64,000 bases of DNA from assembly GCA_943789485.1 (NCBI GenBank), contig CALSUH010000027.1, positions 1 through 64,000 on the forward strand, read 5' to 3'. The notes below the pieces were generated by a model. It was given only the letters and a program-made list of their open reading frames with translations, searched no databases and was not told the origin of the DNA. The position numbers and the translations under genes are program-made. Origin of the DNA: an uncultured Pseudomonadales bacterium (GTDB taxonomy: Bacteria > Pseudomonadota > Gammaproteobacteria > Pseudomonadales > Pseudohongiellaceae). Each line of letters begins with the position of its first letter. The first letter of the stretch is position 1. Positions 52,128 to 60,578 of this stretch are shown piece by piece.

Positions 52128-53501
52128 ATGACAGAAATGAAACAAGTTTTAGTAGTGGAAGATGAAGTAGTTATTCGAACTGCTTTGAAGCGATTACTAG
52201 AGCGCCACACCTACAAAGTTAGCGAAGCGGGAACAGTCAAAGAGTCGATAGACAATTTCGACATGGATGACTTCGACGTAATAATCAGCGACCTGCGTCT
52301 GCCCGGTGCACCCGGAACCGATCTAATCAAGGCTACTACCACGCCGGTTTTGATCATGACCAGTTACTCCAGTATTCGTTCTGCCATAGATTCTATGAAA
52401 CTTGGCGCCGTCGACTATATCGCCAAACCGTTTGAACACAGCGAGCTCATCGAGTCCGTCGCCAAAGTAATTCGTGAACACGCTAAAACGCCACAACAAT
52501 CTACTGATGCACCTATCGAATTTGAGCCACCCGTTCATGGCATGATCGGTAGCTGCCCGCAGATGATGGAATTGTTTCGGCGAATTCGTAAAGTAGCTCT
52601 TACCAATTCTACCGTCTTAATCAATGGAGAATCGGGAACGGGGAAAGAACTTGTTGCTCGAGCGATTCATAACTTAAGCAATCGCTGTGCACAGGAAATG
52701 ATTTCTGTGAATTGCGCTGCAATTCCAGAAAACCTAATTGAGTCTGAATTATTCGGCCACGAGAAGGGAGCCTTTACCGGCGCCACTGCAACCAGAACCG
52801 GTTTAGTCGAAGCCGCTAATGGCAGCACGCTTTTCCTCGATGAAATAGGTGAGCTACCGCTTGAGGCTCAGGCTAGACTACTACGAGTTCTGCAAGAAAG
52901 TGAGATTCGCAAAGTCGGCTCTGTGCAGTCCAAGAAAGTCGACGTGCGCCTCGTCGTTGCTACTCATCGCGATCTAAAGCAATTGGTAGTAGATGGCCAC
53001 TTTCGTGAAGACCTCTATTACCGCATTAATGTGATGACACTACTGATCCCGCCACTTAGAGACCGCGGTGACGATATCTTGGAGCTTGGCGAAGCTATTT
53101 TGCAGCGGACCTGCAAGCGCCTTAAAACCAAGATGCTCAGTTTGAGTGAAGGTGCTAGAGGTGCCATATTTAATTATGGCTGGCCAGGAAATGTGCGTGA
53201 GCTGGAAAATGCGATAGAACGCGCCGTTGTGCTGGCAGAAGAATTGGAAATTTCAGAAGAGCTGCTTGCTATTGACGACGAACAGAGACCCATCTCGACC
53301 CGAGAGCTAGAATTACAGAGCCCGCAGACTGCCCCCGAACCTACCGAAGAGCTCTCTTTGGAAGACTATTTTCAGCGCTTTGTAATTGAGCACCAGGATG
53401 CCATGAATGAAACCCAACTCGCGAAAAAATTAGGCATAAGCCGCAAGTGTCTTTGGGAGCGCCGCCAGCGCTTCGGCATTCCCCGCACGAAGAAGCACTA
53501 A
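52128..53501 (+). CDS. cbrB: NtrC-family response regulator CbrB
   Basis: Activator of sigma-54 promoters, partner of CbrA. Receiver domain with phospho-Asp55 ([10 protein letters not shown]), AAA+ domain with Walker A GESGTGKE (from residue 167) and the sigma-54 contact loop GAFTGA (214-219), Walker [11 protein letters not shown], and a C-terminal helix-turn-helix [20 protein letters not shown]. 457 aa, intact. Its likely main target, a sigma-54 promoter, lies 240 bases downstream (53743-53757). Confidence 0.94.
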   Translation: MTEMKQVLVVEDEVVIRTALKRLLERHTYKVSEAGTVKESIDNFDMDDFDVIISDLRLPGAPGTDLIKATTTPVLIMTSYSSIRSAIDSMKLGAVDYIAKPFEHSELIESVAKVIREHAKTPQQSTDAPIEFEPPVHGMIGSCPQMMELFRRIRKVALTNSTVLINGESGTGKELVARAIHNLSNRCAQEMISVNCAAIPENLIESELFGHEKGAFTGATATRTGLVEAANGSTLFLDEIGELPLEAQARLLRVLQESEIRKVGSVQSKKVDVRLVVATHRDLKQLVVDGHFREDLYYRINVMTLLIPPLRDRGDDILELGEAILQRTCKRLKTKMLSLSEGARGAIFNYGWPGNVRELENAIERAVVLAEELEISEELLAIDDEQRPISTRELELQSPQTAPEPTEELSLEDYFQRFVIEHQDAMNETQLAKKLGISRKCLWERRQRFGIPRTKKH

Positions 53502-53622
53502 GGCAAAAAACCGCCCTTTACTCGGCTCCACTACCCCCCCTCAGCAGCACAGAACTAGCTTTTCCTTACTTCTAAAACACTAACTAATGAGCAGCAACTT
53601 TACACGCGTGCTAGGTCGCAAT

Positions 53623-53669
53623 TTGTTACTGCTACCTTCTTACCCAGGAAAAAGGGAGTATTTGTAACA
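53623..53669 (+). promoter_or_regulatory. Putative CbrB upstream activating sites
   Basis: TGTTAC (53624-53629) and GTAACA (53664-53669) form an inverted pair about 75-130 bases upstream of the sigma-54 promoter, with a further GTTAC at 53691. CbrB is reported to bind TGTTAC/GTAACA-type elements upstream of Pseudomonas crcZ, although with shorter spacing than the 34 bases here. An overlapping imperfect direct repeat (AAGGGAGTATTT at 53652 and AAGTGGGTATTT at 53671) may also matter. Confidence 0.4.
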
Positions 53670-53742
53670 AAAGTGGGTATTTAGAATAAAGTTACTAATT
53701 TTCAAAACTCTAAGCCTCTGATAATTAGGGAATTGTCTAGCT

Positions 53743-53757
53743 TGGCACAATAAGTGC
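53743..53757 (+). promoter_or_regulatory. Sigma-54 (-24/-12) promoter downstream of cbrB
   Basis: The element TGGCACAATAAGTGC has GG at 53744-53745 and GC at 53756-53757 with exactly 10 bases between, as sigma-54 requires. The -24 half TGGCAC is a perfect match; the -12 half is GTGC rather than TTGC. A transcript would begin about 53768-53770. No protein gene follows for 500 bases, so the product is most likely an RNA. Confidence 0.72.
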
Positions 53758-53767
53758 AACTGTTGGA

Positions 53768-54002
53768 GCGATAATAACAATAAACAATAATAATAAATCT
53801 CAATAAAAATAAAAATCGCATTACTGAGTTAAAAACTAAGGTTAATGCACTAAATAATAAAAGGTCGGATTGTAGTCTGGATTTGGCGATTGTCATCTAA
53901 CTGCATAATTACCACCTTAATACTTATGCAGTACCGATGTGGGTACGCACTTAATAATAAAATCTAGCTTCCTATTGAGGGGTGGTTTTCACCCCTCAAT
54001 AA
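53768..54002 (+). ncRNA. crcZ: Candidate CrcZ-like Hfq/Crc-sequestering small RNA
   Basis: Starting at the sigma-54 promoter, the sequence contains four clusters fitting the Crc/Hfq A-rich motif AANAANAA: 53773-53797 (several overlapping copies), 53802-53815, 53853-53860 and 53953-53960. Between them are hairpins: CTGCATAA/TTATGCAG (53901-53908 with 53924-53931) and GTACC/GGTAC (53931-53946). It ends in an 11-bp stem (53974-53984 with 53990-54000) that may terminate it, although the following T-run is weak. In Pseudomonas, crcZ lies just downstream of cbrB, is activated by CbrB and sigma-54 and titrates Hfq through such motifs. No coding potential was seen. Confidence 0.62.
53974..54002 (+). 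terminator. Possible 3'-end hairpin of the cbrB-downstream RNA
   Basis: Perfect 11-bp stem ATTGAGGGGTG / CACCCCTCAAT with a five-base GTTTT loop, then AATATCTCC. The stem is strong but lacks a long T-tract, so termination efficiency is uncertain. From here to pcnB (54281) I see no further feature. Confidence 0.45.
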
Positions 54003-54280
54003 TATCTCCTAACCACCAAAATCATCCATGCTACTTGAGAGTTCCCTATTCTACTTGTGCCGTGCCTGTAGTTTTCTCTAGTTCCGTGTATCATGCCGAT
54101 TGATGTTTACAATCCAAATTCAGTTGAAGGGCCTTCTACAGCCAACCCAACACTTACACACCTGCACTCTTGTACTTTGCAATGGTGCTACTAAAGAAAA
54201 TAAGCCGTGATCAACTCCTCTAGCCACGCCAGACAAAGCTTCGCTTCGCTACCCTCCAGCGCACCGGAGTGTGAGCAATA

Positions 54281-55642
54281 ATGAATCACCCTACCACAGC
54301 CTCTGATCTCGTCGGTATCGAGAACGCAACCGTATTAGAACGTGATCATCACCGGATCTCACGCAAGCAGATATCACCGAATGCAGTAAAGGTGCTCTAC
54401 AAGCTCGCCGAGGTTGGATACCATGGGTTCCTGGTCGGCGGCGGAGTGCGCGACTTGTTACTCGGTAAAAGCCCGAAGGACTTCGATATAGCAACCGATG
54501 CGTCGCCGGAGCAGCTGAAGTCTCTGTTTAGAAATGCCCGCATCATCGGGCGCCGTTTCAAGATAATTCATCTGCGCTTTGGTCGAGAAATTATTGAGGT
54601 GACGACATTCCGTGCACCGCATGATTCAGAGAATAAAATCGACGACAATGCTCCAAGGCGGCGCATACAGAATCAGGCTTCTGCCCATTCAACCGCTGGG
54701 ATGATCCTCAGGGACAATGTCTACGGCAACATCGACGAAGACGCTCTGCGCCGCGATTTCACTATCAATGCCCTCTACTACACGATAGACAAGTTCCGTA
54801 TTCTCGACTTCAGTACCGGCCTAGACGATTTGGAGTCTAAGCAGATACGTATGATAGGCGACCCCGCTGAGCGCTATAAAGAAGACCCCGTAAGGATGCT
54901 ACGAGCAATTCGCTTTGCAGCGAAGCTAGGCTTCACTATCGAAGAGAAAACAGAGAAACCCATCAATGAGCTCGCACATTTATTAGAGTCCATCTCGACC
55001 GCAAGACTCTTCGATGAAACCATTAAATTGATGACTGGCGGCGACGCCGAAAAGACATTCGAATTGTTACGACGCTATAGACCTGGTATCTACCTCTTCG
55101 GACCTACCTTCCACGCACTCGACAAACTCTCCGGCCCTCCTTGCAAACTGGTAGAGCTAGCACTTAGAAACACAGACGGGCGGCTCGCTGAAGGCAAATC
55201 TGTGACTCCCGCATTTCTCTTCGCAGCCTTACTCTGGCCAGTGCTGCAGCTTCGCTTAGAGTCGCAGAAATCAGACCAAGGCAATCAGCATCAGCTATTC
55301 CAACAGACAGCTCAGGAAGTGTTGATGGAGCAGATTCAATACACCGCCGTACCCAAAAGATTCACTATCGCGGCAAAAGAAATTTGGGAACTCCAAGCGC
55401 GGCTCATGCGTGATAATAAGCGTAGCATCGAAGGTTCATTCGGCCACCCACGCTTTAGAGCTGCCTATGATTTCCTACTACTACGTGAAGAGGCAGGTGA
55501 AGATTTAGGCGGTCGCGGCGAATGGTGGACACAGTTTCAGCTCGGAGATACAAGCCAGATCATCCAAAAGGCTAGTGGCGAGGCCCAGCGGCCAAAGAAG
55601 ACGCGTCGCCGACGCAGGCCAAAAGCAAAGACTGAAAGTTAG
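54281..55642 (+). CDS. pcnB: Poly(A) polymerase PcnB
   Basis: PcnB adds poly(A) tails that promote RNA decay. Nucleotidyltransferase motif GGGVRDLLLGKSPKDFDIAT with the catalytic acidic pair, the bacterial poly(A) polymerase signature LFRNARIIGRRFKI, RRDFTINALYY and DPVRMLRAIRFAAKLGF. The C-terminus ends in a basic RNA-binding tail (PKKTRRRRRPKAKTES). 453 aa. The true start may be downstream of the ATG at 54281, since the first about 25 residues are unconserved. In Pseudomonas folK and panB follow; here a nucleoside kinase does. Confidence 0.93.
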   Translation: MNHPTTASDLVGIENATVLERDHHRISRKQISPNAVKVLYKLAEVGYHGFLVGGGVRDLLLGKSPKDFDIATDASPEQLKSLFRNARIIGRRFKIIHLRFGREIIEVTTFRAPHDSENKIDDNAPRRRIQNQASAHSTAGMILRDNVYGNIDEDALRRDFTINALYYTIDKFRILDFSTGLDDLESKQIRMIGDPAERYKEDPVRMLRAIRFAAKLGFTIEEKTEKPINELAHLLESISTARLFDETIKLMTGGDAEKTFELLRRYRPGIYLFGPTFHALDKLSGPPCKLVELALRNTDGRLAEGKSVTPAFLFAALLWPVLQLRLESQKSDQGNQHQLFQQTAQEVLMEQIQYTAVPKRFTIAAKEIWELQARLMRDNKRSIEGSFGHPRFRAAYDFLLLREEAGEDLGGRGEWWTQFQLGDTSQIIQKASGEAQRPKKTRRRRRPKAKTES

Positions 55643-55652
55643 GGAGCCGGCT

Positions 55653-56318
55653 ATGATTCTGAGTGATTTCAGCAAGGCTGCGCCGCGCTACATTGCAGTC
55701 GAAGGTCCCATCGGAGTCGGCAAAACAACCCTTACTAAACGCCTAGCCGATTCCTTCAACTACGAATTATTGCTCGAGAAAAGTGAGGAGAACCCATTTC
55801 TCGACCGCTTCTATAAAAACCCTAAACAACACGCGCTATCCACGCAATTGTTCTTCCTCTTCCAGCGCGCACAACAGCTGCAAGACCTTCGTCAGAACGA
55901 CATGTTCGAACCGGTGCGCGTAGCAGATTTCCTAATAGACAAAGACCAGCTGTTCGCACAGCAAAATCTAGAACCGGATGAATTCGAACTCTATCTCAAC
56001 GTCTATCGCCACCTCACCATCGATGCACCTGCACCTGATCTAGTTATCTACTTACAGGCACCCACCAATGTATTGCTAGATAGAATTCAGAAACGTGCTG
56101 TCGAATCCGAGCAGCTTATCGAGCTTAGCTATTTACAGAATTTGAACGAAGCCTATGCCGAGTTTTTTCATTACTATGACAAGTCGCCCCTGTTAATAGT
56201 CAACAGCGAAGACATAGACCTAGCTCACAACGAAGATGACTATCAGCAGCTGCTTAAACGCATAATGTCGGCTGGCGCGGGAACACACTACTTCAATCCC
56301 CGGCCTTCAATAATATAG
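55653..56318 (+). CDS. Deoxynucleoside kinase
   Basis: dNK/dGK-dAK family enzyme that phosphorylates deoxynucleosides for salvage. P-loop VEGPIGVGKTTLTKRLA, the acidic base motif LLLEKSEENPFLDRFY, VADFLIDKDQLFAQQNL, PDLVIYLQAPTNVLLDRIQK and the lid arginines RIQKRAVESEQ. I chose the ATG at 55653 (GGGAG nine bases upstream), giving 221 aa; the frame stays open upstream inside pcnB. It stands where folK is usually found next to pcnB; related gammaproteobacteria carry both. Confidence 0.88.
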   Translation: MILSDFSKAAPRYIAVEGPIGVGKTTLTKRLADSFNYELLLEKSEENPFLDRFYKNPKQHALSTQLFFLFQRAQQLQDLRQNDMFEPVRVADFLIDKDQLFAQQNLEPDEFELYLNVYRHLTIDAPAPDLVIYLQAPTNVLLDRIQKRAVESEQLIELSYLQNLNEAYAEFFHYYDKSPLLIVNSEDIDLAHNEDDYQQLLKRIMSAGAGTHYFNPRPSII

Positions 56319-56392
56319 AGCCAAATAGGACAGCAGCGTGCGCATTTTAGACTCTTCAGCCAAATATTAAGCAAAGGAATTGGGTCCAAAAT

Positions 56393-57619
56393 ATGGGCAA
56401 TGTGATTGTGCTCGGCGGGGGAGCGGCAGGACTAATGTGCGCGCTGACTGCTGCCAAGCGTGGCCGTCAGGTGCTGATACTGGAAAAAGCCAATAAGATT
56501 GGCAAGAAGATTTTGATGTCGGGCGGCGGACGCTGCAATTTCACTAACTACAGTGTCGAACCTGAAAATTTCCTTTCCGCCAACCCTCACTTCTGCAAAT
56601 CTGCGCTCAAACGCTATACCCAGTGGGATTTTATCAAGTTGGTTGAGCAACATAACATCGACTATGAAGAGCGCAAGCACCGGCAACTGTTCTGCAAGGA
56701 CTCGGCTAAGCAGATTCTAGAAATGCTCCAAAGCGAATGTAAGCAGGCAGGGGTGACCATTTGGAGCCATTGTGAAATCAACAGCATCACTGAGCTGCAA
56801 TCATCGACTGATAAACAGAACAATCGCTATAAGCTAAAGCTTTCAAGAGGCAATAACGAACCAAAAATAAACCACACGCTCTCCTGCGAATCTCTTGTCG
56901 TTGCCACCGGTGCGCTATCGATTCCGAGCCTTGGCGGTAGTGGCATGGGCTATGAAATTGCCCGACAGTTTTCCTTGAAGCTTACCGAACGCCGGGCCGG
57001 GCTGGTGCCATTTATGTTTAGTGATAATTTCAAGGCCGTCTGCGAACGTCTTGCCGGATTGTCAGCAGAAGTTGAAGTTAGCTGCAACGGACAAAAGTTC
57101 AGTGAAAGCCTATTATTTACTCATCGAGGAATAAGCGGACCGGCGATACTACAGATTTCCAGTTTCTGGCACCCAGGTGATTCGATATCACTCAATCTTT
57201 TACCAGGCATAGTGGCTGATCAATGGCTTTGTGAATTGAAATTCGCAAAAGGTAAAAGCCTATTAAAAACGGTCTTGCAGCAGAAACTGAGCAAGGCTTT
57301 GGTAACAGAGTTACAGAACCTGTGGTGGCCTACGCAGGCAGAAAAAATTTTGGCGGAATTCACCGATCAACACCTCAAGACACTTGGCCGGCAGCTCAAT
57401 CAATGGACAGTAAAGCCATCCGCCACTGAAGGATATCGCACTGCTGAAGTAACCTTGGGCGGAGTCGATACCGATGGCGTCAGCTCCAAAACGATGGAGG
57501 TGGTGAATCAGCCAGGATTGTTCTTTATCGGTGAAGTGCTCGATGTCAGCGGCCACCTAGGCGGCTTCAATTTTCAATGGGCCTGGTCCTCAGGCAATGC
57601 TGCCGGGTTATATGTATGA
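56393..57619 (+). CDS. BaiN/HI0933-family flavoprotein (NAD(P)/FAD-dependent oxidoreductase)
   Basis: 408 aa. The N-terminal FAD-binding Rossmann motif is VLGGGAAGLMCALTAAKRGR, followed by the family motif GKKILMSGGGRCNFTN. The second half has TERRAGLVPF, LLFTHRGISGPAILQIS, YRTAEVTLGGVDTDGVSS and the final GEVLDVSGHLGGFNFQWAWS. Physiological substrate unknown for most members. Intact. The 218-base gap to the next gene holds no recognisable feature. Confidence 0.92.
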   Translation: MGNVIVLGGGAAGLMCALTAAKRGRQVLILEKANKIGKKILMSGGGRCNFTNYSVEPENFLSANPHFCKSALKRYTQWDFIKLVEQHNIDYEERKHRQLFCKDSAKQILEMLQSECKQAGVTIWSHCEINSITELQSSTDKQNNRYKLKLSRGNNEPKINHTLSCESLVVATGALSIPSLGGSGMGYEIARQFSLKLTERRAGLVPFMFSDNFKAVCERLAGLSAEVEVSCNGQKFSESLLFTHRGISGPAILQISSFWHPGDSISLNLLPGIVADQWLCELKFAKGKSLLKTVLQQKLSKALVTELQNLWWPTQAEKILAEFTDQHLKTLGRQLNQWTVKPSATEGYRTAEVTLGGVDTDGVSSKTMEVVNQPGLFFIGEVLDVSGHLGGFNFQWAWSSGNAAGLYV

Positions 57620-57837
57620 CTGCGTTTGGCCGAGAGCGGTCCTGCGACCTATTTACTATAGCCTCAGTCGCGACTGTGGGCTGATATAGAAAACTGGAAG
57701 TAGTTTGATGCTGCTCTTGAGTATGCCTATTTGCGAGACGGCACAATTTGCGCAGTGTAAGCTCAAGAATACTACAGAAGCGGAGCATCAAATTGCTTAG
57801 CAAGAAGCCACTAATAGAAATGTGAAGAGACCTCAAT

Positions 57838-58344
57838 ATGAAATACTACAAAACGAAATTAAAAACTTTTAGCAAAATCATAAGCACCACTTTATTGCTG
57901 ACCACTAGCCTGGTTAGCAATGCCCAACAATCACATCCAGAGTATGCTGCAGTTAAGCTAGTGATAGACCAATTCTTTGAAAGCATTAATACAGGCAACG
58001 GTGAACTGCTAGCAAGCCTTGACGTTGACGGCGCTCAAATATTCAACATTAGAGAAGATACAGTGGGGGAGTACGAATTTGTGGAAAGGAGCTGGTTCAG
58101 TGCTGAGAATTTTAATTCCGATAATCAGCTCACCGAGCGCTATTGGGACGAGGAATTGCTTATATCGAATGTGCTCGCCGTATTCTGGGCGCCTTACGAT
58201 TTTTACGTTGATGGCGAATTCTCCCACTGTGGCATCGATGTTTTAAACCTGATAAAAATTGACGACGGATGGAAAATTGGCCACGCCATGTGGACGATTC
58301 AGCGACCAGACTGCGAAGCATCACCGTTGGGCCCATTGAACTGA
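57838..58344 (+). CDS. Secreted NTF2-like (SnoaL/DUF4440-type) protein
   Basis: 168 aa with a signal peptide (IISTTLLLTTSLVSNAQQ). The mature part has the NTF2-like cone pattern: VKLVIDQFFESINTGNGELL, AVFWAPYDFYVDGEFSHCGI and LIKIDDGWKIGHAMWTIQRP. Such proteins bind small hydrophobic ligands or act as enzymes; no specific role can be assigned. It converges with the next gene. Confidence 0.8.
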   Translation: MKYYKTKLKTFSKIISTTLLLTTSLVSNAQQSHPEYAAVKLVIDQFFESINTGNGELLASLDVDGAQIFNIREDTVGEYEFVERSWFSAENFNSDNQLTERYWDEELLISNVLAVFWAPYDFYVDGEFSHCGIDVLNLIKIDDGWKIGHAMWTIQRPDCEASPLGPLN

Positions 58345-58464
58345 CTGGGGTCATCATAGAGGGCAGAGCAACTTATTCGAGATAGAATCAAAGTGCGCCA
58401 TAAAGCGAGTTATGGAAATCGATTAAATTAAACTTAATTTTGCGTAGAAATACCGCCCCCTTCT

Positions 58465-59472
58465 TCACTCTTCCGTAGCGACCGTGCCAGTTTCGGACAG
58501 AGGCGAGCCATCACCATTGAGTCCCATGGATTCATAGCGTCTCCAGCCGGCAAGAATACCAACCAATCCGTGATTACCCTCGTGACAAGCATATTCATAC
58601 AGTGGATCACCCGCGCGACGCAGCGGGAATTTTGCAGACCAGGTCTCGTCCCATGACTGTGGATCTTCAACCGTAAAATCGTAGTTCAACGTATCTGCAT
58701 CTAACCTGCTGAAACGTTCTGTTATCTGAGCCTGATCAGACATGCCAGCATAGTTATAGTCGTGATAGTAATTTTGGGTATGAACAACAAGGGTATCGTC
58801 TTCCCAGTATGCGACAGAATCTCCCTCCCACTTGAGCTGTTTAGTGTGGTGTTCACTATCCAGTCTAATTATCCGCGCCGTGTGAACCATTTCGTTTAAA
58901 ATTACAATATGGTCTTCCGTCTGCACGAGCTGCACATTGTTGTTGTATGCGCTAGGAATCATCGGTGGGCCGGCATTGAATCCCACGAGGCAGCGATCAA
59001 CCGCGGTGCGGCCTTCAGGTCCTGCACTTTCGAAAACCATCTGCCCATAGGCTGCCCGGCGCTCTTGACCTACCGCGTTAACTGCCGGTCGTCTGCCATT
59101 CGGTGGATCATAGATAAGTGAGGTTCGGCGATCTGCGATCGTCTGCACGCCGCGCTCATACCAAAAATTATTGTAAGAGATAACACCCGGTGGATATCCC
59201 GCCCCACCTACAGAGTCAATAATCAAGTCTCGGTTCTGGCGACGATTTTCGAACTCCTCCCACTCCTTGGCCTGCTCAGGGGTGAGCACTTCGAAGTCTT
59301 CCAATTCACGCGGACGATTCAGAGGAGTAAGCGTTCGAAAGGTATAGGTGCCCTGTAGATCAGGCTGACCATACTCGGTACGTGGAAAACCATCATCTTG
59401 TGCCAAAACTAGGGGAGCAACCACGATGCTGGCTAGCGCTAGGGTCAGTTTGGCATGAATTGTGTTGTTCAT
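58465..59472 (-). CDS. Conserved secreted protein of unknown function
   Basis: About 335 aa, signal peptide LTLALASIVVAPLVLAQDDG. The mature N-terminus GQPDLQGTYTFRTLTPLNRP with RELEDFEVLTPEQAKEWEEF is shared by a secreted family frequent in marine gammaproteobacteria and Acidobacteria, with no known function. Further conserved-looking stretches: TSLIYDPPNGRRPAV, NEMVHTARIIRLD and SVAYWEDDTLVVHTQNY. The ATG at 59472 is chosen because GGAGG sits six bases upstream; an ATG at 59484 overlaps that ribosome site. Likely beta-rich, exported. Confidence 0.8.
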   Translation of the reverse strand: MNNTIHAKLTLALASIVVAPLVLAQDDGFPRTEYGQPDLQGTYTFRTLTPLNRPRELEDFEVLTPEQAKEWEEFENRRQNRDLIIDSVGGAGYPPGVISYNNFWYERGVQTIADRRTSLIYDPPNGRRPAVNAVGQERRAAYGQMVFESAGPEGRTAVDRCLVGFNAGPPMIPSAYNNNVQLVQTEDHIVILNEMVHTARIIRLDSEHHTKQLKWEGDSVAYWEDDTLVVHTQNYYHDYNYAGMSDQAQITERFSRLDADTLNYDFTVEDPQSWDETWSAKFPLRRAGDPLYEYACHEGNHGLVGILAGWRRYESMGLNGDGSPLSETGTVATEE

Positions 59473-59701
59473 TCGAACCTCCATTATTTTTCTATTTTTA
59501 TCACGTAATTAGACGAACCTATCGTCCGAAATTACGCCGGTTCTACTGATTATTCAAGAGTTAGAAGGCAGATAACACGCAAATCAACTGCGCCCATCGC
59601 TCACAACAAGCGAAAAGTTACTTTAATCGCCAAATCGAGCTACTAGCCCGGCAGAAATTTGGGCATGTGCCTCCAGCTTTTTCACGAGGCCGAGGCCTGC
59701 T

Positions 59702-60316
59702 TTAAACGGTTTTCATATTCTGCTTATAACTCCTTGACCATGAGAACCACCCAAAGAAGACAATGACTATGTACACGGCAAACAGCATCGAGGTGAAATA
59801 GAGCTCACGGTCAAGATAGAGATAGATTGAAATGGAATCGATCACCAGCCAATAGATCCAGTTTTCCAATACCTTTCGCACCACCATGAAGGTAGTGACA
59901 ACGCTTCCCCATGTCGTCAACGAATCCAAATACGGTAATCGAGCATCGGTTCCAGAATGAAGAAGATACCCTGACGTAAAAGTAAGCAGCGCGATGAGCA
60001 CAAGAGCTAGTAAATGCTCTCGCATGCTCCACATCGAAACCTGCAAGCTCGTCGAACCGTCATTGGCAAGTCGCCATTGATACCAGCCGAAGACCGCCAT
60101 GCCAAGATAGTAAACTTGCAGGCCAGACTCCATGTAGAGCTTAACGTCCCAGAAGATGTACAGAAAAATAAGGGTAGAAATGCCGGCTGCAAACCAGCAA
60201 AGGATATTCTCTCTGACCGCAAGAACCAGGTAGACAATCGCAAACACAACTGCCGTCAATTCCAGCAACGAGTTCCGCAAAAATTGATCCCAGACAGTGC
60301 TAAAGAATTCAATCAC
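59702..60316 (-). CDS. pnuT: PnuC-family vitamin permease, probably thiamine transporter PnuT
   Basis: 204 aa, seven to eight membrane helices. PnuC-family features: LELTAVVFAIVYLVLAVREN, FGWYQWRLAND and RKVLENWIYWLVIDSISIYL, the substrate-site helix. PnuC proteins carry nicotinamide riboside and PnuT proteins carry thiamine; the operon here is under a TPP riboswitch and contains a thiamine-binding protein, so thiamine is inferred. The start overlaps the preceding gene by about 8 bases. Confidence 0.88.
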   Translation of the reverse strand: MIEFFSTVWDQFLRNSLLELTAVVFAIVYLVLAVRENILCWFAAGISTLIFLYIFWDVKLYMESGLQVYYLGMAVFGWYQWRLANDGSTSLQVSMWSMREHLLALVLIALLTFTSGYLLHSGTDARLPYLDSLTTWGSVVTTFMVVRKVLENWIYWLVIDSISIYLYLDRELYFTSMLFAVYIVIVFFGWFSWSRSYKQNMKTV

Positions 60317-60569
60317 TAGAGAGGCCCCGGAGATCGTCTCTCAAGAATTTGATAACAAAAATACTTTTGCCATACTTCTCCCAGCTTAGCCTAACCTCGA
60401 TCTTCAAAAGATCCATTATCTGTTCATAGTCACCATACAGCTGCGTCGACAGATCATTGCGTACCACCGCGACCTCGGGATATTGCTGCACCCTCTCGAT
60501 AAACTCCTTGATGGCGGGAATATATTCATCTGCCAATGGATAGAGACTAATATCAACTGAAGCTTTCAT
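60309..60569 (-). CDS. YkoF/MTH1187-like thiamine-binding protein
   Basis: 86 aa. KASVDISLYPLADEYIPAIK and FIERVQQYPEVAVVRNDLST, then QLYGDYEQIMDLLKIEVRLS match the small ferredoxin-fold family that binds thiamine or its pyrimidine moiety. No signal peptide, so it probably acts in the cytoplasm. It lies between the TonB receptor (9 bases downstream of it) and pnuT, in the TPP-riboswitch operon. Confidence 0.82.
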   Translation of the reverse strand: MKASVDISLYPLADEYIPAIKEFIERVQQYPEVAVVRNDLSTQLYGDYEQIMDLLKIEVRLSWEKYGKSIFVIKFLRDDLRGLSSD

Positions 60570-60578
60570 AACTGCACC

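Noticed and set aside
53773..53815. A-rich repeats as a simple AT microsatellite
   Set aside because: The AANAANAA pattern recurs again at 53853 and 53953 and is linked to a sigma-54 promoter, so a functional RNA motif explains it better.
53702..53896. Minus-strand open frame after cbrB
   Set aside because: Low-complexity peptide produced by the A-rich motifs of the candidate small RNA; no ribosome site.
57567..57836. Minus-strand open frame after the flavoprotein gene
   Set aside because: It overlaps the end of the flavoprotein gene, has no ribosome site and no recognisable protein features.
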